In this document: in pieces, positions 1-8,528 of the stretch
Layout: each line of letters starts with the position of its first letter
Position numbering within the stretch: the stretch's first letter is position 1
Source: Streptomyces sp. NBC_01304
GTDB lineage: Bacteria; Actinomycetota; Actinomycetes; Streptomycetales; Streptomycetaceae
Assembly: GCF_035975855.1 (NCBI RefSeq)
Contig: NZ_CP109055.1
Span: 4,092,001-4,156,000, forward strand
Reading direction: 5' to 3'
DNA length: 64,000 nt
Notes under the pieces: model-generated
What the model was told of the DNA's origin: nothing
Databases searched by the model: none
What the model saw: the letters and a program-made list of their open reading frames with translations, nothing else
Translations under genes and position numbers: made by a program

Positions 1-210
1 GTGGGTCGGCCGGTCGCTGTGACCGTGGCCCAGCATGTCGATGAGCAGCGAGCGCCGCCCGGCGAGCAGCGGGTGCACGGCCGCGGCCGCGAAGTACGCC
101 GGTGAGGTCGCGCCGAGTCCGTGCAGGTAGACCCGGGCGGGCTCCTCGCCCGGCAGCTCCACCCAGCGGATCCGGTCGCCCTCGGGGGTCACGGCGGTGC
201 TGTGCATCAT
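1..210 (-). CDS. Alpha/beta hydrolase, 5' part only (cut by window edge)
   Basis: The minus strand reads MMHSTAVTPEGDRIRWVELP, then a VYLHGLGATSP segment (oxyanion-loop HGxG-type motif) and IDMLGHGHSDRP, the usual N-terminal layout of an alpha/beta hydrolase fold enzyme. Only about 70 residues are present, so the nucleophile elbow and catalytic triad lie outside the window and no substrate can be proposed. Two adjacent ATG codons at 210 and 207 follow an AAGGGAG ribosome site; the second has the better spacing. Transcription runs out of the window to the left. Confidence 0.75.
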   Translation of the reverse strand, partial: MMHSTAVTPEGDRIRWVELPGEEPARVYLHGLGATSPAYFAAAAVHPLLAGRRSLLIDMLGHGHSDRPTH

Positions 211-332
211 CAACTCCCTTGCATGAACCAGAACACGGACTTGCGTGAACCAGGACACGGACGCGCATGAACCGGAACACGGATTCGAGTCCCTGGTGAA
301 GATCCTGGCACCCGCCACTGACAATGCCCCGC

Positions 333-1259
333 TCAGCCCGCCTCGCCGGCCTCTCCAAGGGCCGCCCGCACCCGGGCACGCACCTTGTCGTGCTCCCGCT
401 TGGCCGCCTCGTACTGGGACTTGTGCCGCTTCAGGTCCGCCCGTTGGAGTTCGGCGACGACCGTCGACCACACGTCGGCCGTACCGTGCTCCCGCTTGCA
501 CTCGATGTCCGCGACGGCCGTCCCCAACTCCCGCTTGCCGTGAGTGGTGTTGTTGCTGTACTTCGGCCTCCAGGCCGGGTCCTGGGCGGCCTTGACGGGG
601 CGGGCGTACCGCTTGAATCCCTTGTCCTGCACACACTGGGACCAGGTACGGAAGGCCTCCCGCATGCGCGGGTCCCCCGTGGCCTGCTTCTCCAGGGCCG
701 CCGTGCGCTCCCGGGTGTACGTCCACGGGCGCTTGCCGGCTTCGATGCCCCGGTAGATCCGCTGCGCGGCCTGTTGGTTGCAGCCGACCTCCGGGACGGC
801 CCTGCCGCCGGACTCGCCGTCTGCGGGGAGCTCGCGGATGCCGGGGCCGGCGTTGTACGCCGCGTACTCCTCCTCGGTCATCCGGCGGCCGTCGGGCTTG
901 GGCGTGAGCCCCTTCTTCTCGTTCCAGCCATAGCCCCAGCGTCTGGCATGTTCCAGATCCTGGCCGCCGAGCGCGGACCACCCGATGGCTACCAGGGCCC
1001 TGCCCGGCTCACGGCTCTTCGGTTCCTTCGGATGCCGCGGAAAGTCCGCGAACCCGAGGTCCACCATGCACCGCTGAGCCAGCCGCGCCTGCGCCTCGGT
1101 CGCCCGGCGGTACTCCTTGGCACTCAACTCGTAGCGATCCAACGGCAGTTCGCGTACGCCATCCGCGCGGGAGTCCGATTCCCCCTTCGCCCCGCACGCC
1201 CCAAGAACCAGCGCCGCCCCCACCGCGAGCGCGGCGACACCCCACCCTCGCACCGTCAC
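333..1259 (-). CDS. Secreted lipoprotein, unknown function
   Basis: A 308-residue protein with a lipoprotein signal peptide: a basic start, a run of Ala/Val/Leu and the lipobox LVLGAC, so it should be anchored outside the cytoplasmic membrane. The mature part is charged and Tyr/Arg rich with a few conserved-looking Cys (CMVDLGF, VGCNQQ, SQCVQDKGF). I recognise no catalytic motif. The GTG start at 1259 overlaps the stop of the DUF952 gene by four bases and has GGAG five bases upstream, so the two genes are translationally coupled. A longer frame upstream exists but would bury the signal peptide. Confidence 0.75.
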   Translation of the reverse strand: MTVRGWGVAALAVGAALVLGACGAKGESDSRADGVRELPLDRYELSAKEYRRATEAQARLAQRCMVDLGFADFPRHPKEPKSREPGRALVAIGWSALGGQDLEHARRWGYGWNEKKGLTPKPDGRRMTEEEYAAYNAGPGIRELPADGESGGRAVPEVGCNQQAAQRIYRGIEAGKRPWTYTRERTAALEKQATGDPRMREAFRTWSQCVQDKGFKRYARPVKAAQDPAWRPKYSNNTTHGKRELGTAVADIECKREHGTADVWSTVVAELQRADLKRHKSQYEAAKREHDKVRARVRAALGEAGEAG

Positions 1260-1600
1260 GCCCTCTCCGTTCCCCCGGCTGTCCACGGCTCCACCCGCAC
1301 CACCGCGTCCACCGGCAACGGCCCGTAGATGTGCGGGAATTCCTCCCCGCCCGGCTTCATCGCCTCGTACTTCACGGGCGCCGTCAGCCGCTCGCCGTCG
1401 ATGACGAGGAGCACGAGCTCGTCCGGCCCGGTCCAGTCCCCGTAGAGGAAGGCCGCGACGGCGGCGACCTGGTGCCGGCCCGAGCAGTGGATGAAGCCCT
1501 CCTCCTGGAGGGTGCGGCCACGGGTGGACATCTCGTACGTGCCACTCGCGCGGGCGGCGTCCCACAGGGCGCGTTCGGTGAGGTGCAGGAGTTCAGGCAT
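1256..1600 (-). CDS. DUF952 domain-containing protein
   Basis: A 114-residue cytosolic protein with the DUF952 pattern: LLHLTERALWDAARASGTYE near the start, GFIHCS around residue 35, and a C-terminal FPHIYGPLP segment. The family is small, conserved in actinobacteria and of unproved function; its His/Cys-containing HCS motif suggests a ligand or metal site, which is inference. It is the first gene of a two-gene unit with the lipoprotein gene (GTGA overlap at 1256-1259). It is divergent from the CPBP protease gene, with about 80 bases between the two starts. Confidence 0.8.
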   Translation of the reverse strand: MPELLHLTERALWDAARASGTYEMSTRGRTLQEEGFIHCSGRHQVAAVAAFLYGDWTGPDELVLLVIDGERLTAPVKYEAMKPGGEEFPHIYGPLPVDAVVRVEPWTAGGTERA

Positions 1601-1682
1601 GCGGTCACCGTAGAGGGTCGCGGGCAGGCTCAGGCGGGCGGGCGGAGATGCGGGCGCCGGGCCGCCATGGCTCACTGGGGGC

Positions 1683-2702
1683 GTGAGCACCGGACCCGCT
1701 GGACCCGCAGGCCCCGACCAGTGGCCCGGCTGGGCCGTCCCGCCCGGAACACCCGGGGCACCCGGCCTGCCCGGGCGCCGCCCCGTCGGCCCGGTCCCCG
1801 CGCCGCCCGGGACCCCGTACGACAGGCAGGCCAGGAACGGGCTGCAGCGCTGGTGGCGGCAGGTCCTCGGCACGGTCGTGATGCTGTTCGGCGCCATGGT
1901 GGTCACGCTCTGTCTGTACGTGGCCGCCGAAGCCTTCGCCGAAGAGTCCGGGCTGCAGCCGGCGCGCCCGCACAACGAGGAGGTCTTCGACGCACCTCTG
2001 GCGGAGCAGGCACTGGGGCTGGTCTCGCTGGCCCTCTTCATCCCCTCCGTCATGCTCGCCGCGCGCTGGCTCCAGCTGCGGCCGGCGGGCACGCTGTCGT
2101 CGGTGACCGGGCGGCTGCGGTGGCGGTGGCTCGCGACGTGCGCGGGGGTGGCGGCGCCGCTGATGGTTCTGCAGACGGGGCTGCTGATCCTGTGGGCCTC
2201 CTTCACGGCGGACGACGACCTGGATGCCGGTGGGGTGAGCTTTCCCGGATGGTCCTCGCTGCTGCTGAGTCTGGTGGTGCTGTGGGCGCTGGTGCCGTTC
2301 CAGGCGGCGGCCGAGGAGTACGTGTTCCGCGGCTGGTTCCAGCAGATCTTCGGGGCGCACTGGAACTCGCCCTGGCCCGGCATCGTCATCAGCTCCCTCC
2401 TGTTCGCCCTCGCGCACGGGTTCGGCGAACTCTCCGGATTTGCCCTGCTGTTCTACTCGGCGGCCTGGTGGGCCTGGCTGTGTCTGCGGACGGGCGGCCT
2501 GGAGGCGACGATCGCGGCGCACGTCGTGAACAACCTCATCGCCTTCTCGCTGCTCGCCGTCACCGGTGAGCTGGACGACACGGGTTCGGCGGCGGACGCG
2601 GCCTGGCAGGCGCTCGTCCTGGAGCTGATCTTCGCGCCGCTGTACTGCCTGATCGTGGTCCGGCTGGCCCGACGGAAGGGCGTCGCCGCCCGCACGCCGT
2701 GA
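1683..2702 (+). CDS. CPBP family intramembrane metalloprotease (CAAX protease-like)
   Basis: A 339-residue multi-spanning membrane protein. The first 50 residues are Pro/Gly rich (MSTGPAGPAGPDQWPG...), then several hydrophobic helices. The CPBP/Abi signature is intact: EEYVFRGW with E211, E212 and R216, a second motif FALAHGFGE with His, and a third HVVNN with Asn, which together form the glutamyl-protease active site in the membrane. Substrate unknown; family members process prenylated or bacteriocin-like peptides or act as immunity proteins. Start is GTG at 1683, placing a short soluble tail before the first helix. Confidence 0.85.
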   Translation: MSTGPAGPAGPDQWPGWAVPPGTPGAPGLPGRRPVGPVPAPPGTPYDRQARNGLQRWWRQVLGTVVMLFGAMVVTLCLYVAAEAFAEESGLQPARPHNEEVFDAPLAEQALGLVSLALFIPSVMLAARWLQLRPAGTLSSVTGRLRWRWLATCAGVAAPLMVLQTGLLILWASFTADDDLDAGGVSFPGWSSLLLSLVVLWALVPFQAAAEEYVFRGWFQQIFGAHWNSPWPGIVISSLLFALAHGFGELSGFALLFYSAAWWAWLCLRTGGLEATIAAHVVNNLIAFSLLAVTGELDDTGSAADAAWQALVLELIFAPLYCLIVVRLARRKGVAARTP

Positions 2703-2715
2703 AGCCGCGCGGCTC

Positions 2716-2760
2716 TGGAGCCGCGAGGCCGCGAGGCCGTGGAGCCGCGAGGCTGTGGAG
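2716..2760 (+). repeat. Short imperfect tandem repeat after the CPBP gene
   Basis: The spacer 2703-2864 holds about three copies of a TGGAGCCGCGAGGC-like unit immediately after the stop codon. Further right, around 2838-2876, there is a run of CACTCC-type words just before the convergent GNAT stop. No gene or clear terminator is seen here. Confidence 0.5.
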
Positions 2761-2864
2761 CAGTACGGGAAGACCGTCGGACCGGGCTTCAACACCGCGC
2801 GCAAATCAATGAGTTCCCCTGAGGGAGCCCGGAGCCCCCTCACTCCGCTCACTCCACACTCCAC

Positions 2865-3353
2865 TCACTCCACCTTCAGCGCATACCTCAATTTCTCCTT
2901 GCCCGTGGCCCCCAACCGCTCGTAGAACCGGATCGCCCCCTCGTTCCACACGGGCGTCTGCCACTGCACCTCGTCGAGCCCTAGCGTCCTCGCCTGTGCC
3001 ACCACCGCCTCGACCAGGAGCGGCCCGAGCCCGTGCCCGCGCTGCCCCGATCGCAGGAAGAGGCAGTCCATGTGCAGGTAGGCGCGCCCCTCCCAGGTCG
3101 AGAACTCCGGTGCGCAAGTGGCATATCCGACCAGCTTCCCGTCCGCCGACTCGGCGACCAGGCAGTACAGCCGGGGCGGCCCGTCGCCGCCGAAGAGAGG
3201 TCCGGCGAGCCGCTGCGCGAGGTCGGCCGCGGGCGGCGCCGCCTTCTCGTACTCGGCGTGCTCGGCGGCGAGCCGCGCGACTTCCGGCAGGTCCTCGACC
3301 CGGGCATGCCGGACCCGCGGGACCCCCTGAGTCCCGTCCTTGACCCCGCTCAT
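2865..3353 (-). CDS. GNAT family N-acetyltransferase
   Basis: A 162-residue protein covering a complete GNAT fold: RHARVEDLPEVARLAAEHAEYE at the N-terminus, the acetyl-CoA pyrophosphate loop as RSGQRGHGLGPLLVEAVVAQA, and a C-terminal GAIRFYERLGA segment. The DCLFLRSGQRGHGLG pattern resembles spermidine/spermine-type acetyltransferases, but the acceptor is not provable from sequence. ATG at 3353 overlaps the preceding gene's stop by four bases (ATGA), with GGGAGAGG upstream, so it is co-translated with the hypothetical gene at 3350-3967. Confidence 0.85.
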   Translation of the reverse strand: MSGVKDGTQGVPRVRHARVEDLPEVARLAAEHAEYEKAAPPAADLAQRLAGPLFGGDGPPRLYCLVAESADGKLVGYATCAPEFSTWEGRAYLHMDCLFLRSGQRGHGLGPLLVEAVVAQARTLGLDEVQWQTPVWNEGAIRFYERLGATGKEKLRYALKVE

Positions 3354-3967
3354 CGCACCTCTCCCTGCAACGCGTCGGCGCCCCACGCGTCGAGGCGCTC
3401 GGCGAGCGGCCCCGTGCCGTCGAGGACGTGCCGGACGTAGGCGTCACGCTCATGTGTCAACACCGCCGCCTCCCACACGCACGGGGCGAGGCCGAGCCGC
3501 CCGGGGCGCAGTTGGCCGGGGTCGTCCGCCGGTCCTGTGAAGATCGCGAGGTTCGACATGTGGCCCTCGATCCAGCTGTGCACGAGCACGTAGTCGCCGT
3601 CCCCGCCCGCGTGCAGGATCAGCACCCCGAGCCCGAGCGACCCGCGCGCCCGGTCCAGCTCGAGCTGGGCCCCGGCCAGCCGGAGCGCGGCTGCCTCGAC
3701 CGGCTCGCCGATCGTGCGGCCCGGGGCCTCGACGGCGTACACCTTGACGAGATGCCCACCGAGGTGACGTATCCCCAACGCCCTTACCCCACGCGCGTGA
3801 TGGCCCTCGGCGAGCGCGAGCAGGCCCTCGGCGTCCACGCCCGCAGGCAGCGACCCGCGGCCGGCCGGCTCGGACGCGGCGCCGCCGGGCCCGGCCTGCT
3901 CGGCACGGTCCCGTTCCGCCCCCACCACGGTGCCGTCCACCCGATCGGACATCTCAAGTTCGGTCAT
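3350..3967 (-). CDS. Conserved hypothetical protein
   Basis: A 205-residue soluble protein I cannot assign. Features seen: an acidic/Pro-Gly rich N-terminal 45 residues, then an alpha/beta region with HLVKVYAVEAPGRTIGEP, DYVLVHSWIEGHMSN, and a C-terminal CVWEAAVLTHERDAYVRHVL. There is no signal peptide or membrane segment. It precedes and overlaps a GNAT acetyltransferase gene by four bases, so it may supply or accept that enzyme's substrate (inference only). Confidence 0.65.
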   Translation of the reverse strand: MTELEMSDRVDGTVVGAERDRAEQAGPGGAASEPAGRGSLPAGVDAEGLLALAEGHHARGVRALGIRHLGGHLVKVYAVEAPGRTIGEPVEAAALRLAGAQLELDRARGSLGLGVLILHAGGDGDYVLVHSWIEGHMSNLAIFTGPADDPGQLRPGRLGLAPCVWEAAVLTHERDAYVRHVLDGTGPLAERLDAWGADALQGEVR

Positions 3968-4137
3968 GCGTCCATCATGCAGGCCACCACTGACAATCCC
4001 CCCGGCCCCTCAACTCCCCGGTCTCGCAGCCGCCCCCAACCCCGCCTGACTCGCCGACCCGGCCCGGCCATCGGCCGTCGTGTCCGGCGTGCTGGGCCCG
4101 GGCCGGTCGAAGATGCCCGTCCCCGCGCCCGGTCCCC

Positions 4138-4640
4138 CCGGCAGCACCACCATGGCCCTCCGCCCCGCCAGGCTTCTCCGCCCCCTGCCTCGCCACCTCG
4201 CCGGACCCGCCTGGCCCCCTCGGCTACTCCGACCTGCCAGGCTCCTTCAACCCTCCTGACCCTTCCACCTCCCCGACCCCATTGGGCACCTCCGACTCCC
4301 CTGGGCCTTCCACCGCCCCGAACCCGGCCGGGGCCTCCGGCTTCTCCGGCCCGCGACGCTCCCCGACCCTCCTGACCCCTCCGCCTCCCGAACCCTCTTG
4401 GCCCTTCCACCGCCCCGACCTTGCTCGGCTCCTCCAGCTCCTCCGACCCGCCACACTCCCTGGCTCCCTTGACCGTTCCGCCTCCCCGCCCCCGCTTGGC
4501 ACTTCCGGCTACGACGACCCGCCACGCTCCCTCAACCCTCCTGCCCCTCCACCTCCCCGACCTTGCTCGGCTCCTCCAGCTCCTCCGACCCGCCACGCTC
4601 CCCCGACCCTCCTGACCCCTCCACCTCCCCGAACACACTC
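4138..4640. repeat. C/T-rich degenerate repeat block, overlapping the sigma factor 3' end
   Basis: The plus strand is strongly pyrimidine-rich and built of related words such as CCCGACCCTCCTGACCCCT and TCCACCTCCCCGA. One 42-base stretch is repeated exactly at 4413-4454 and 4555-4596 (142 bases apart; it contains TTGCTCGGCTCCTCCAGCTC). Another word of about 32 bases recurs near 4359-4392 and 4601-4633. Between 3968 and 4531 I see no credible gene; open frames on the minus strand are Gly/Arg/Glu-rich translations of the repeat. The block reaches into the coding end of the ECF42 gene. Confidence 0.8.
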
Positions 4641-5884
4641 CCGCCCTCGCCCCCACCCAGCCGAGCCGCCCGCATCCGCAGATACCGGGCCTCCGGCACG
4701 CTCAACGTCCGCCCCGCCGCCAGCCGATACGCCTCCCGGGCCGCCCCCGCGTCCCCCGCCTTCTCCAGGAGATGGGCCCGCACCGCATCGAGCCGGTGGT
4801 TCCCCGCAAGCCCGGCCTCCAGCTTGTCGACCTCGGCAAGCCCCGCCACCGGCCCGTGCACCATCGCCACCGCCACCGCGCGCCCCAACTCGGCCATGGG
4901 CCCCGGCGCGAGGCGCACCAGGAGGTCGTACAGCGCGAGGATCTGCGGCCAGTCCGTGTCCTCGGCCCGCCCCGCCTCGTCGTGCAGCGCGGCGATCGCG
5001 GCCTGCAACTGGTAGGCCCCGGCGGGCCCTTGCCCCAGCGCCTCCTCGACGAGCCGCACGCCTTCCGCGATCGCGGCGGCGTCCCAGCGGGAGCGGTCCT
5101 GCTCGTCCAGGGGGATCAACTCGCCCGCGGGCCCGGTGCGTGCCGCGCTGCGCGCGTCGGTCAGCAGCATCAGGGCGAGCAGCCCGGTCACCGCGCCCTC
5201 GGCGGGCAGCAGCCGGCGCACCGCCCGCGTCAGCCTGATCGCCTCCCGCGCGAGGTCCGCACGGTGCAGTGCGGCACCCGATGTCGCCGTATGGCCCTCG
5301 TTGAAGATCAGGTAGAGCACCTGGAGGACCGCAGCGAGCCGCTGGTCACGGTCAGCCCCCGAAGGCTGCCGGAAATGCACGCCCCGCACTTTCGCCTTGG
5401 CCCGGCTGATCCGCTGCGCCATCGTCGCCTCGGGCACCAGATGGGCCCGTGCGATCTCGGCCGTGGTCAGCCCGCCGACGGCCCGCAGGGTCAGCGCGAT
5501 CTGCGCCGCCGGGGAGAGCTCCGGATGGCAGCAGAGGAAGAGCAGCGTGAGGGTGTCGTCCTCGGACGGCGCCCGCGCCTCACCCGGCGCCGGCATGGTG
5601 AAGGCGTCCCGCGGCGTGAGCGAGGCCGCGCTCTCCTCGCGCCGCCTGCGCGCTTCCTCGCTGCGCAGCTGGTCCATGAGCCGACGCGAGGCGACCCTGA
5701 TCAGCCACCCGCGCGGGTTGCCGGGCGTGCCCTCCTCGGGCCACTGCCCGGCCGCGGCGAGCAAGGCCTCCTGCACGGCGTCCTCGGCCAGGTCGAAGTG
5801 CCCGTACCGGCGCACCAGCGCGCCGAGGACCTGCGGCGCGTGCAGGCGCAGCAGGTCCTCGATGTCGCTCGTACGTCGTCTCAC
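4532..5884 (-). CDS. RNA polymerase sigma factor, ECF42-type (SigJ/DUF6596-like) with C-terminal TPR-like extension
   Basis: About 450 residues. Region sigma2 is visible as DLAEDAVQEALLAAAGQWPE plus GWLIRVASRRLMDQLRSEEA, and sigma4 as LTLRAVGGLTTAEIARAHLV followed by ATMAQRISRAKAKVR. A long C-terminal helical domain then begins with LYLIFNEGHTA, as in ECF42 sigma factors. No anti-sigma gene is adjacent; the upstream gene encodes the YCII/DGPF partner typical of this group. I favour GTG at 5884 (VRRRTSDIEDLL); a TTG at 5941 is an alternative. The last 40 or so residues (for example SEELEEPSKVGEVEGQEG) come from the adjoining DNA repeat and are probably an acquired tail. Confidence 0.85.
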   Translation of the reverse strand: MRRRTSDIEDLLRLHAPQVLGALVRRYGHFDLAEDAVQEALLAAAGQWPEEGTPGNPRGWLIRVASRRLMDQLRSEEARRRREESAASLTPRDAFTMPAPGEARAPSEDDTLTLLFLCCHPELSPAAQIALTLRAVGGLTTAEIARAHLVPEATMAQRISRAKAKVRGVHFRQPSGADRDQRLAAVLQVLYLIFNEGHTATSGAALHRADLAREAIRLTRAVRRLLPAEGAVTGLLALMLLTDARSAARTGPAGELIPLDEQDRSRWDAAAIAEGVRLVEEALGQGPAGAYQLQAAIAALHDEAGRAEDTDWPQILALYDLLVRLAPGPMAELGRAVAVAMVHGPVAGLAEVDKLEAGLAGNHRLDAVRAHLLEKAGDAGAAREAYRLAAGRTLSVPEARYLRMRAARLGGGEGGSVFGEVEGSGGSGERGGSEELEEPSKVGEVEGQEG

Positions 5885-5962
5885 GGGCGGTACGCCACCT
5901 CTGCGGGCCCGGGTGGGCCCATCACCCCCAGGTTCCCGCAAATCGGCGTCGCGCGCGGGCGG

Positions 5963-6382
5963 TCAGCAGGCCCCGCCCGCTGCGTCCGGGATGGGCCGGA
6001 TCACGACCGGGTAGTCGGGAGCGCCCTCCGGCTGGGGGCACTCCGCGACCCGCAGCGCGATCTCGGTGACCCGCTCCAGGCTGGCGCAGTCGAGCACCCA
6101 GTAGCCGGCGAGCAGCTCCTTGGTCTCCGGGTACGGGCCGTCGCTGACCACGGGCTTGCCCTCCTTGTCCCGGCTGACAAAGCGGGTCTGTGCGGGCTCG
6201 CTGAGGCCCTGGGCATCGACGAGCTCGCCGGACTCCGCCAGGTCGTTGTTGAGCTCGCCCATGAAGGCGAACATCGCCTGCAGGTCCTTCTCGCTCCATG
6301 CGGCGGGGCTGTGCACGGACGTCTTGCCGCTCATCGCTTCGTAGTCGGCCTGCGAGCCCTGCACCATCACCAGGTACTTCAT
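5963..6382 (-). CDS. YCII-related (DGPF) protein
   Basis: A 139-residue protein with the YCII/DGPF fold: MKYLVMVQGSQADYEAMSGK, a central VVSDGPYPETKELLAGYWVL carrying the DG-P-F/Y-type motif, and a C-terminal RVAECPQP segment. Such proteins are encoded next to ECF42 sigma factors and are among their usual targets; a regulatory or enzymatic role is not established. ATG at 6382 follows GAGGAG at a suitable distance. It is upstream of, and in the same direction as, the sigma factor gene, so the two form one unit. Confidence 0.85.
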   Translation of the reverse strand: MKYLVMVQGSQADYEAMSGKTSVHSPAAWSEKDLQAMFAFMGELNNDLAESGELVDAQGLSEPAQTRFVSRDKEGKPVVSDGPYPETKELLAGYWVLDCASLERVTEIALRVAECPQPEGAPDYPVVIRPIPDAAGGAC

Positions 6383-6511
6383 GGTCCACTCCTCGATTCC
6401 GGCCGCCCCTTGCGGGCGACTCACAGGAGACGTCGGAGCGGGCCCGGCCTTCTCGACACGGCGCACGAAAGAATCTTCCGCAGTCGCTCCAGGGACTGCT
6501 TCCAGGGTGCC

Positions 6512-6853
6512 CTAGGGACTCTGCGGGGGCTCTTCCAACGCCTCGGGCACCTGAGCCTCGGACACCTTGGCCTCCGATGCCTCTGACGGCGTACTGGCCG
6601 TCCCTGGCACCCCGAGATCCTCTGGCTTCGCCTGCCGCTGCCCCAGCCCGCTCAGCCCGCCGCGCTTGTGCCGCTTCCGGGAATGCCTGGCGTGCCCGGC
6701 CCCGGCCTCTTCGTCCTCGACGTATGCCGCGCAGTCGGCGTGCCGACAGGGCCCGGGTCCCCAGACGGGGACGAAGGCCCCAAGGACCTTGCGGCGCTTG
6801 ACGACGGTCTGCACGGGCCGTTTACAGACCGGGCAGACCAGTTCTTCGGCCAT
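6512..6853 (-). CDS. Small zinc-ribbon-like conserved protein
   Basis: A 113-residue basic protein. The first 45 residues carry CPVCKRPVQTVV and later CRHADCAAY, consistent with a C-x2-C / C-x4-C metal-binding knuckle. The rest is low-complexity Ala/Glu/Pro/Ser rich and likely disordered. The function is unknown; a zinc-binding role is inferred from cysteine spacing only. It ends near 6512, about 130 bases from the start of the DGPF gene. Confidence 0.6.
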   Translation of the reverse strand: MAEELVCPVCKRPVQTVVKRRKVLGAFVPVWGPGPCRHADCAAYVEDEEAGAGHARHSRKRHKRGGLSGLGQRQAKPEDLGVPGTASTPSEASEAKVSEAQVPEALEEPPQSP

Positions 6854-6940
6854 GCCTCCAGGCTATTCCGGCAGCGACCGGCCGACCAGACCCTCGGCAG
6901 AGGCCCCGCCCCACGACCACGAGCCCCGCCCCCGCCGCGC

Positions 6941-6991
6941 GGCGGAGCCCCGCACCCCGGCCTCCTGTACGCCGGTGTGCGGGGCTCCGCC
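6941..6991. terminator. Strong hairpin terminator between two minus-strand genes
   Basis: GGCGGAGCCCCGCAC at 6941-6955 pairs perfectly with GTGCGGGGCTCCGCC at 6977-6991, and a CCGG/CCGG inner stem extends it. It lies 26 bases downstream of the small secreted protein gene (stop at 7017) and should end its transcript. Confidence 0.75.
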
Positions 6992-7016
6992 TGTAGGTGT
7001 CGGCAGCCGATGCGTA

Positions 7017-7274
7017 TCAGCCGCCGAACACATCCTGCTTGACGCGGTCGTCCCGCTTCGTGGCCAGCTTCTCCAGAAGCTTCTCCATGGCCTGGGGAAG
7101 CGACTTGAGCGCATCGTCCTGGCCGGCAACCGGGTTCTTCACCTCGGCCAGCGCGGGCACGGTCGCATTGGCAAGGGACTTCGGGGCATCGTCCGCCTGC
7201 GCCACGGCGGGGGCGGCGAGGACGACGAGGGCGGCCGAGGTGGCGGCGCCCAGAACCTTCCGGGGGGAAATCAT
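7017..7274 (-). CDS. Small secreted protein
   Basis: An 85-residue precursor with a clear Sec signal peptide (MISPRKVLGAATSAALVVLA then APAVAQADD; cleavage expected after AQA). The mature 57 residues are helical and charged (LPQAMEKLLEKLATKRDDRV) with no cysteine, unlike chaplins or rodlins. I recognise no family function; a small exported cell-surface or spore-wall peptide is possible. ATG at 7274 has AAGGA at seven bases. It is isolated between two terminator-like regions. Confidence 0.7.
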   Translation of the reverse strand: MISPRKVLGAATSAALVVLAAPAVAQADDAPKSLANATVPALAEVKNPVAGQDDALKSLPQAMEKLLEKLATKRDDRVKQDVFGG

Positions 7275-7490
7275 GGCAATTCCTTCCAGGGGTAACAATC
7301 CTGGCCGTTCTAGCCCCTGAATGCCCTCACCCCCACGCTTGGGGCTGCCCGTGGGCGCGCCAGGCCCACTTCCCCGTCATCATCTCGTCGTCCTGTCGCC
7401 CCGCCGCTCCCCGTCTCCCTCCTCCTGGTCACCTCTTCTGCTTGCCTTTCCTTCTTGCCGCGCAGGCCACCAACTCCCGCGTACGCACCA

Positions 7491-8528
7491 TCAGTACGTA
7501 CGCCGCGTCACGAACTCCGCGAGCGCGAGCAGCCCGCCCGCCGCCTCCGGATCGGGCACCGCGCGGGACAGCAGATGCACCGCGCGGGACATCCGGTCGG
7601 CCGCCTCGGCCTGCGCCCAGTCCCGGCCGCCCGCGCGGTCCACGGCGTCCGCCGCGCGGTCGAGATCGGCCACCTCCATAGGACGGCGGTACAGCTCGGC
7701 GAGCTCCCCGCCCGCCGCCGTGCCCGAGGTGAGGGCGGCGACGACGGGCAGGGACTTCTTGCGCGCGGCGAGATCGGCGCCCGCGGGCTTGCCTGTGCGC
7801 TCCGGGTCGCCCCAGATGCCGATCACGTCGTCGATGAGCTGAAACGCGAGCCCGGCCTCGCGACCGAAGCCGTCCATGGCGTCCACCTCGTCCTGCCCGG
7901 CGCCCGCGTACAGCGCACCGAGCGCACAGGCACAGCCGAGCAGCGCCCCGGTCTTGGCCTCGGCCATGGCGAGGGTCTCGCCGAGCGTCACCTCGTCGCA
8001 GGCACGCCCCTCCAGGGCCGTGTCCGCGTGCTGCCCCTCGCACAGCTCCATCACGCAGGCCGCGAGCCGGGCGGCGGCCGCGGGGGCCGCCGGATGCGGA
8101 TCGTCGGCGAGCAGCCGCAGGGCCAGCGCCTGCATCGCGTCGCCGGCCAGGATCGCGTCCGCGTCCCCGAAGACCGTCCAGACGGTGGGGCGGTGCCTCC
8201 GGGTGCGGTCGCGGTCGATGATGTCGTCGTGCAGCAGCGTGAAGTTGTGGGTCAACTCCACTGCGGCCGCGGCCCGGACGGCCATCGTCGGCGCTCCGCC
8301 CAGGGCCCGCGCCGCGGCGAGCACGAGCCCCGGACGGATCGCCTTGCCGCCGGCCCCGGTCGAGGGCCGGCCGTCGGCGTGCTCCCAGCCGAAGTGGTAC
8401 ATGGCGATCCGGCGTATGGAACCGGGCAGGGACGCGACGGCTCTGCGCAGTTCGGGGTCGACGGCCTGCCGGGTGCGCTCCAGCAGGTCGACGGCCTCCT
8501 GCCCCTCGGCGGGGGCCGCGGTGCTCAC
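7491..8528 (-). CDS. Polyprenyl synthetase, predicted family 2 encapsulin cargo
   Basis: A 345-residue trans-isoprenyl diphosphate synthase. The first Asp-rich motif DDIID is at 101-105 and the second, [11 protein letters not shown], at 231-241, followed by [18 protein letters not shown], as in bacterial GGPP-type synthases; GKAIRP at 61-66 is the substrate-binding loop. It should condense isopentenyl with allylic diphosphates using Mg2+; chain length cannot be fixed by eye. The GTG start overlaps the encapsulin shell stop (GTGA, 8525-8528), so it is made together with the shell and is the expected encapsulated enzyme. No long disordered N-terminal targeting tail is visible. Confidence 0.9.
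   Translation of the reverse strand: MSTAAPAEGQEAVDLLERTRQAVDPELRRAVASLPGSIRRIAMYHFGWEHADGRPSTGAGGKAIRPGLVLAAARALGGAPTMAVRAAAAVELTHNFTLLHDDIIDRDRTRRHRPTVWTVFGDADAILAGDAMQALALRLLADDPHPAAPAAAARLAACVMELCEGQHADTALEGRACDEVTLGETLAMAEAKTGALLGCACALGALYAGAGQDEVDAMDGFGREAGLAFQLIDDVIGIWGDPERTGKPAGADLAARKKSLPVVAALTSGTAAGGELAELYRRPMEVADLDRAADAVDRAGGRDWAQAEAADRMSRAVHLLSRAVPDPEAAGGLLALAEFVTRRTY

Noticed and set aside
3964..4656. A 230-codon minus-strand frame in the repeat block
   Set aside because: Gly/Arg repeat translation with no ribosome site; all frames are open because the DNA is repetitive.
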